A program made the position numbers and the translations under genes. Shown one piece after another: positions 60,030 to 64,000 of a stretch of DNA of 64,000 nt (position 1 is the stretch's first letter; each line of letters begins with the position of its first letter). This DNA is from Burkholderia cenocepacia (lineage in GTDB: Bacteria > Pseudomonadota > Gammaproteobacteria > Burkholderiales > Burkholderiaceae): positions 248,001 to 312,000 of the forward strand of contig NZ_UAQZ01000015.1 in assembly GCF_900446215.1 (NCBI RefSeq), in the 5' to 3' direction. The notes under the pieces were generated by a model, which did no database searches, had not been told where the DNA came from, and saw only the letters and a list, made by a program, of their open reading frames with translations.

Positions 60030-62099
60030 ATGCGTCTCCCCCCGCTTTCCCGCCGCCACGTACCGGCCGCCGCCGCGCTCGCCAGCCTCGCCTTCGTCCT
60101 CGCCGGCTGCGGCGGCGACGACGTCACCGCCACGCCGCCGTCGCAGCCCGAGGCCCAGGCGCCCGTCGGCACGACGGCCACGCTCGCGCTGCTCGAGACG
60201 ACCGACCTGCACACCAACGTGCTGTCGTACGACTATTTCAAGCTCGCCGCCGACAATTCGCTCGGCTTCGAGCGCGTGTCGACGCTGATCGCGCAGGCGC
60301 GCAAGCAGTACCCGAACACGCTGCTGCTCGACAACGGCGACACGATCCAGGGCACCGCGCTGTCGGACTACCAGGCGCTCGTGAAGCCGGTCGGCTGCGA
60401 CCAGACGCTCGCGATCTACAAGGTGATGAACGCCGCGAAATTCGACGGCGGCGGGATCGGCAACCACGAGTTCAACTACGGGCTGCCGTACCTGTCGCAG
60501 GTGACCGGCAACACCTTCGAGGTCGACGGGCTGCCCGCGCCCGCCCAGCAGAAGAAGTGCGCGGGCCCGAACTTCCCGCAGGTGCTCGCGAACGTGATCA
60601 GCGCGAAGACCAACGCGCCGCTGTTCACGCCGTACACGATCCTGACGCGCACGGTGACGGCCACGACGCCGGACGGCAAGACGGTCAGCGCGCCCGTGAA
60701 GATCGGCATCATCGGCTTCACGCCGCCCGCGATCATGAACTGGGACAAGCGCTGGCTCGACGGCAAGGTCTACACGACCGGGCTGAAGGAAGCGGCCGAG
60801 AAGTACATCCCGGAAATGCGCGCGAAGGGTGCCGATCTCGTCGTCGCGATCTCGCACGGCGGCCTCGACAATTCCGCGTATTCGCCGACGATGGAAAACG
60901 GCAGCTGGTGGCTGTCGAAGGTGTCCGGCATCGACGCGATGCTGATCGGCCACTCGCATCAGGTGTTCCCGGATGCGAACAGCACCGTGTCGCAGTTCAA
61001 CCTGCCGGGCGTCGACAAGGTCAAGGGCACCGTCAACGGCGTGCCGACCGTGATGGCCAACTACTGGGGCAAGCACCTCGGCGTGATCAAGCTCGGCCTG
61101 AAGTTCGACGGCAAGACGTGGATCGTCGACAAGTCGCAGACGACCGTCGAGGCGCGGCCGATCCAGAACCCCGACAAGAGCTACGTCGCGGCCGACCCGT
61201 CGGTGTCCGCCGCGATCGCGGCCGAGCACCAGGCGACGATCGACTACGTGAAGACGCCGATCGGCTCGACCGACTACCGGATGAACTCGTACTTCGCGGA
61301 CGTCGGCGATCCGGGCGCGATCCAGATCGTCAACGAGGCGCAGGCCGACTACGTGAAGACCTACGTGCAGGCGAACCTGCCGCAATACGCGTCGCTGCCG
61401 GTGCTGTCGGTCAGCGCGCCGTTCAAGAGCGGCTTCGGCGGCGGTACCGACTACACCGACGTCGCGCCGGGCGCGCTCGCGATCAACAACGCGGCCGACC
61501 TGTACCTGTATCCGAACACCGTGTACGCGGTGAAGGTGAGCGGCACCGACGTGAAGAACTGGCTGGAGACGGCCGCCAAGCGCTTCAACCGGATCGACCC
61601 GACCAAGGCGACCGTGCAGCCGCTCGTCAGCACCTTCCCCGGCTACAACTTCGACATGTTCACGTCGGCCGACCTCGCGTATGAAATCGACGTCACGCAG
61701 CCGGTCGGCAGCCGGATCAGGAACCTGACGTACAAGGGCGCGCCGATCGACCCGAACGCGCAGTTCATCGTCGCGACCAACAACTACCGCGCGAGCGGCG
61801 GCGGCAATTTCCCGGGCCTCGACGGCAGCAAGACGATCTTCGCGTCGCCCGATGCGAACCGCGACGTGCTGATCGCGTTCATCAAGAAGCGCGGCGCGAT
61901 CACGCGTGCGGCCGACGGCGCGCAACGCAGCTGGCGCTTCACGAAACTCGCGAGCTCGGTCGCGCACGTGCAGTTCGCGTCCGCGCCGAACCGCCTCGGC
62001 GACGCGGCGGCGGCCGGCCTGACCGGCATCACGCAGGTCGCGGCCGACGACGGCTCGGGCAAAAACCTCGCGACCTACGAGATCGACCTCACGCAATGA
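60030..62099 (+). CDS. cpdB: 2',3'-cyclic-nucleotide 2'-phosphodiesterase / 3'-nucleotidase
   Basis: A 689-residue periplasmic enzyme with a lipobox (Cys27 in 'FVLAGCGGDD'). The metallophosphatase motifs are 'LLETTDLHTNVLSYDYF', 'LLLDNGDTIQGT', 'GIGNHEFNYGL' and 'LIGHSHQVFP'. The C-terminal nucleotidase domain has 'NNAADLYLYPNTVYAVKVSG' and 'NNYRASGGGNFPGL'. It recycles cyclic and 3'-nucleotides. AGGA lies 5 nt before the ATG. The stop overlaps the next gene by ATGA. Confidence 0.95.
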   Translation: MRLPPLSRRHVPAAAALASLAFVLAGCGGDDVTATPPSQPEAQAPVGTTATLALLETTDLHTNVLSYDYFKLAADNSLGFERVSTLIAQARKQYPNTLLLDNGDTIQGTALSDYQALVKPVGCDQTLAIYKVMNAAKFDGGGIGNHEFNYGLPYLSQVTGNTFEVDGLPAPAQQKKCAGPNFPQVLANVISAKTNAPLFTPYTILTRTVTATTPDGKTVSAPVKIGIIGFTPPAIMNWDKRWLDGKVYTTGLKEAAEKYIPEMRAKGADLVVAISHGGLDNSAYSPTMENGSWWLSKVSGIDAMLIGHSHQVFPDANSTVSQFNLPGVDKVKGTVNGVPTVMANYWGKHLGVIKLGLKFDGKTWIVDKSQTTVEARPIQNPDKSYVAADPSVSAAIAAEHQATIDYVKTPIGSTDYRMNSYFADVGDPGAIQIVNEAQADYVKTYVQANLPQYASLPVLSVSAPFKSGFGGGTDYTDVAPGALAINNAADLYLYPNTVYAVKVSGTDVKNWLETAAKRFNRIDPTKATVQPLVSTFPGYNFDMFTSADLAYEIDVTQPVGSRIRNLTYKGAPIDPNAQFIVATNNYRASGGGNFPGLDGSKTIFASPDANRDVLIAFIKKRGAITRAADGAQRSWRFTKLASSVAHVQFASAPNRLGDAAAAGLTGITQVAADDGSGKNLATYEIDLTQ

Positions 62100-62953
62100 G
62101 ACACGCGATGCAACCGATCCGGACGATGCGGCCCGCCGAAACCGGCTTCGCCGCCGCCGCGCGGCGCGTGCTGCGCGCGAAACTCCCGCCCGCCGCGCTG
62201 CTCGCGGCGGCGGCCGTGACCGTCGCGGCCGTCGTCACGATGACCGGCCTGCGCGGCGCCGGCCCCGCGCCGAGCGCCGCGCAGCTCGACGAATGGCAGG
62301 CGATGGTCACGCAGGCGAACGAGCCGCATGCGCTGGCCCAGTTGCGCACGCTCGCGCGCCGCGGCTCGGGCGCCGCGCAGGCGGCGCTCGGCATCGCGCT
62401 CGTCGATGCGCACGAGCCGGAGCTGCGCGACGAGGGGCGCGGCTGGCTGGAAACCGCCGCGGCGGCCGACGGCAAGGCCGACGCGCCGGCTGCGCGGCGC
62501 GCGCAGCTCGCGCTCGGCAAGGCGTTGCTGCTCGGCAGCGGCGACCTCCCGAAAGACTATGCACGCGCCCGCGCGCTGCTCGGCGCAGCCGCCGAACAGG
62601 GCGACCCGGCCGCCGCGTATTACCTCGGGCTGATCTACCGCAGCGGCTACGGCATCGCGGCCGACCCGGTGCAGGCCGCGCACTGGTTCGACATCGCGTC
62701 GCGCGCGGACATCCCGGCCGCCGACTTCATGCTCGCGAACGCGTACCGCGACGGCAGCGGCGTGCCGCACGACGAAGCGCGCGCGCTCGCGCTGTATCGC
62801 CGGGCCGCCGAACACGAGTTGCCCGAAGCCGTGCAGACGCTTGCGATGGCCTATCGCAACGGCGAACTCGGGCTTCGGCCCGACGCGGACGAGTTCCACG
62901 CGCAGTGGATCGAGACCGCGCATGCGCTGAAGCACCCGGTCGTCGCGCCGTGA
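62096..62953 (+). CDS. Sel1-like repeat protein
   Basis: A 285-residue protein with a membrane helix at about residues 28-48 and at least three Sel1/TPR-like repeats (residues about 135-265: 'ALLGAAAEQGDPAAAYYLGLIYRSGYGI', then 'AAHWFDIASRADIPAADFMLANAYRDG'). Such repeats bind partner proteins. It overlaps the cpdB stop by 4 nt, so the two are probably coupled. No enzyme domain is visible. Confidence 0.88.
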   Translation: MRHAMQPIRTMRPAETGFAAAARRVLRAKLPPAALLAAAAVTVAAVVTMTGLRGAGPAPSAAQLDEWQAMVTQANEPHALAQLRTLARRGSGAAQAALGIALVDAHEPELRDEGRGWLETAAAADGKADAPAARRAQLALGKALLLGSGDLPKDYARARALLGAAAEQGDPAAAYYLGLIYRSGYGIAADPVQAAHWFDIASRADIPAADFMLANAYRDGSGVPHDEARALALYRRAAEHELPEAVQTLAMAYRNGELGLRPDADEFHAQWIETAHALKHPVVAP

Positions 62954-62956
62954 TGG

Positions 62957-62998
62957 CCGTTCGGCCGGGGGACGCGCGAGCGTGACCTGGCCGAACGG
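62957..62998 (+). repeat. Inverted repeat after the Sel1 gene
   Basis: CCGTTCGGCC and GGCCGAACGG, 10-base perfect arms, with a 22-base middle that partly pairs. It starts 4 bp after the stop. No T-run follows; possibly a weak terminator. Confidence 0.4.
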
Positions 62999-63220
62999 TG
63001 GTTGCTTCGCATGCGTCGGCCGCGCGGCGTCGGCGGCGCACCGATCCTCGTTTCGACCCGCCAAGGCCCGGCGCTGAAGGACAAGACGCTGCTCGCGTGC
63101 GAGATGACGTCGGAAGCGGGCATCGAGGCGCGGGAGCGGATAGCGATGCCGCGCCAAGCCACGCCGTGTCGTCCCGCAGGTTGCGTGCGCCGTCCGGCGC
63201 GCGCCAACGCCCCCTGTCGC

Positions 63221-63226
63221 TACAAT
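63221..63226 (+). promoter_or_regulatory. Candidate -10 element for birA
   Basis: TACAAT sits only 7 bp before the birA ATG, so a transcript from it would be nearly leaderless. No good -35 is seen at 16-18 bp. Tentative. Confidence 0.35.
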
Positions 63227-63233
63227 AGGCGCC

Positions 63234-64000
63234 ATGAACGCCCCCACCTCCTCCGACACGCCCGAATCCGGCGACGCGCACATCGCGCGCAACCGGCTCG
63301 AGGCGCACCTGGACGCCACGCCGCGCGCGTGGCCGCTCGACATCGTCGCCGCCACCGGCTCGACCAACGCCGACGTCGCGACCCGGCTCAAGGCGCTGCC
63401 GCGCACCGCGAGCGCGTTGCCCGCGCCGCTCGTGCGCGTCGCGTTCGAGCAGACGGCCGGCCGCGGCCGGCAGGGCCGCCCGTGGTTCGCGCAGCCCGGC
63501 AATGCGCTGCTGTGCTCGGTCGGCTGCATCGTGCCGCGCGCCATCGATGCGCTCGGCGGCCTCAGCATCGCGATCGGCGTCGCGCTCGCCGAAGGGCTGG
63601 CCACGCTGCCGCTCGACGCCCGCATGCGGGTCGCGCTCAAATGGCCGAACGACCTGCTGCTGACGACCGACGACGACGGCACGCCGCGTATCGTCGGCAA
63701 GCTCGCCGGGATCCTGATCGAAACCGTCTGGACCACCGCCGACGCCACCGCGGTCGTGATCGGCTTCGGCATCAACGTGCGCGGCGCGGAAGCCGTGGCC
63801 GCGCAGGTCGACGCGCTGCGCGCGCGCGAAGCGACGCTCGCGAGCGGGCTGCCGCCCGCCGCGCTGTCGATCGCGTGCGCGTCGGCGAACCTCACCGATA
63901 CGCTCGCCGCGTCGCTGAACGCGCTCACGCCCGCGCTCGCACAGTTCGGCACCGACGGCCTCGCGCCGTTCCTGCCGCGCTGGCACGCGCTGCACGCGTA
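63234..64000 (+). CDS. birA: Biotin-[acetyl-CoA carboxylase] ligase, 5' part
   Basis: The first 255 codons are inside the window. The ligase domain starts directly, with no DNA-binding domain: 'DIVAATGSTNADVATRL', then the biotin loop 'GRGRQGRPW' near residue 77, 'VALKWPNDLLL', and 'GKLAGILIE'. It attaches biotin to carboxylases. As a short BirA without helix-turn-helix, it should not repress bio genes. The C-terminal domain lies off the right edge. Confidence 0.95.
   Translation, partial: MNAPTSSDTPESGDAHIARNRLEAHLDATPRAWPLDIVAATGSTNADVATRLKALPRTASALPAPLVRVAFEQTAGRGRQGRPWFAQPGNALLCSVGCIVPRAIDALGGLSIAIGVALAEGLATLPLDARMRVALKWPNDLLLTTDDDGTPRIVGKLAGILIETVWTTADATAVVIGFGINVRGAEAVAAQVDALRAREATLASGLPPAALSIACASANLTDTLAASLNALTPALAQFGTDGLAPFLPRWHALHA

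Overview
The window is high-GC DNA packed with genes. It looks like the large chromosome of a Burkholderia, probably of the cepacia complex. The evidence is gene content and order: the ctaCDGE oxidase operon with DUF2970 and DUF2909 genes, a regulatory PTS beside gshAB and glnK-amtB, a dctABD cluster, and Mla-type lipid transport genes. I see no rRNA or tRNA genes, insertion sequences, phage genes or CRISPR arrays. It reads as ordinary core chromosome, cut through a gene at each end. Species assignment is an inference from protein families, not from a database search.

Region by region. 1-7.3 kb: an aa3-type cytochrome c oxidase operon read leftward (DUF2244, ctaC, ctaD, a 46-codon membrane gene, ctaG, DUF2970, ctaE), with one small gene on the other strand and then SURF1 and a membrane protein. 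7.5-16.5 kb: a BioC-like methyltransferase, a ComF-type phosphoribosyltransferase, trmL, a macrodomain protein, gpsA, secB, grxC-rhodanese, gpmA, a CtpA protease and a ThiF/MoeB-like adenylyltransferase. 16.5-24 kb: EI, HPr and EIIA-Man of a PTS without any visible sugar permease, then gshB-gshA, then amtB-glnK behind a clear sigma-54 promoter. 24.3-28 kb: ubiK, comM, an unusual AT-rich gap with DnaA boxes, a lipoprotein and a TlpA-like thiol protein. 28-35 kb: the C4-dicarboxylate system dctA-dctB-dctD behind a second sigma-54 promoter, followed upstream by acetate symporter genes actP-yjcH. 35-42 kb: a leftward acyl-CoA catabolic operon resembling pimelate (dicarboxylate) beta-oxidation, with a divergent LysR regulator and a palindromic control region. 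42-47 kb: gamma-glutamyltranspeptidase and a taurine-type ABC transporter. 47-54 kb: lipA-lipB, a DUF2917/LysR divergent pair, DUF493, a D-amino-acid-type aminotransferase and a PBP5-like carboxypeptidase. 54-64 kb: small hydrolase and ferredoxin genes, a VanZ-family protein, an Mla/MCE lipid transporter operon (mlaE-mlaF-mlaD plus a PqiC-like lipoprotein), CpdB with a coupled Sel1-repeat protein, and the start of birA.

Common themes are respiration and carbon/nitrogen control. The two sigma-54 promoters (24034-24049 and 33099-33113) share the form TGGCAT-N5-TTGC and drive nitrogen (PII/ammonium) and dicarboxylate uptake. Glutathione and thiol functions recur (gshA, gshB, ggt, grxC, rhodanese). 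The strongest leads for a second look are the DnaA-box cluster after comM, the glnK promoter with an NtrC-like palindrome in the ubiK leader, the CtaC protein with a C-terminal OmpA domain, and the 19-bp palindrome that carries back-to-back -35 elements at the pimelate-like operon. I did not find a convincing wholly new multi-gene system.
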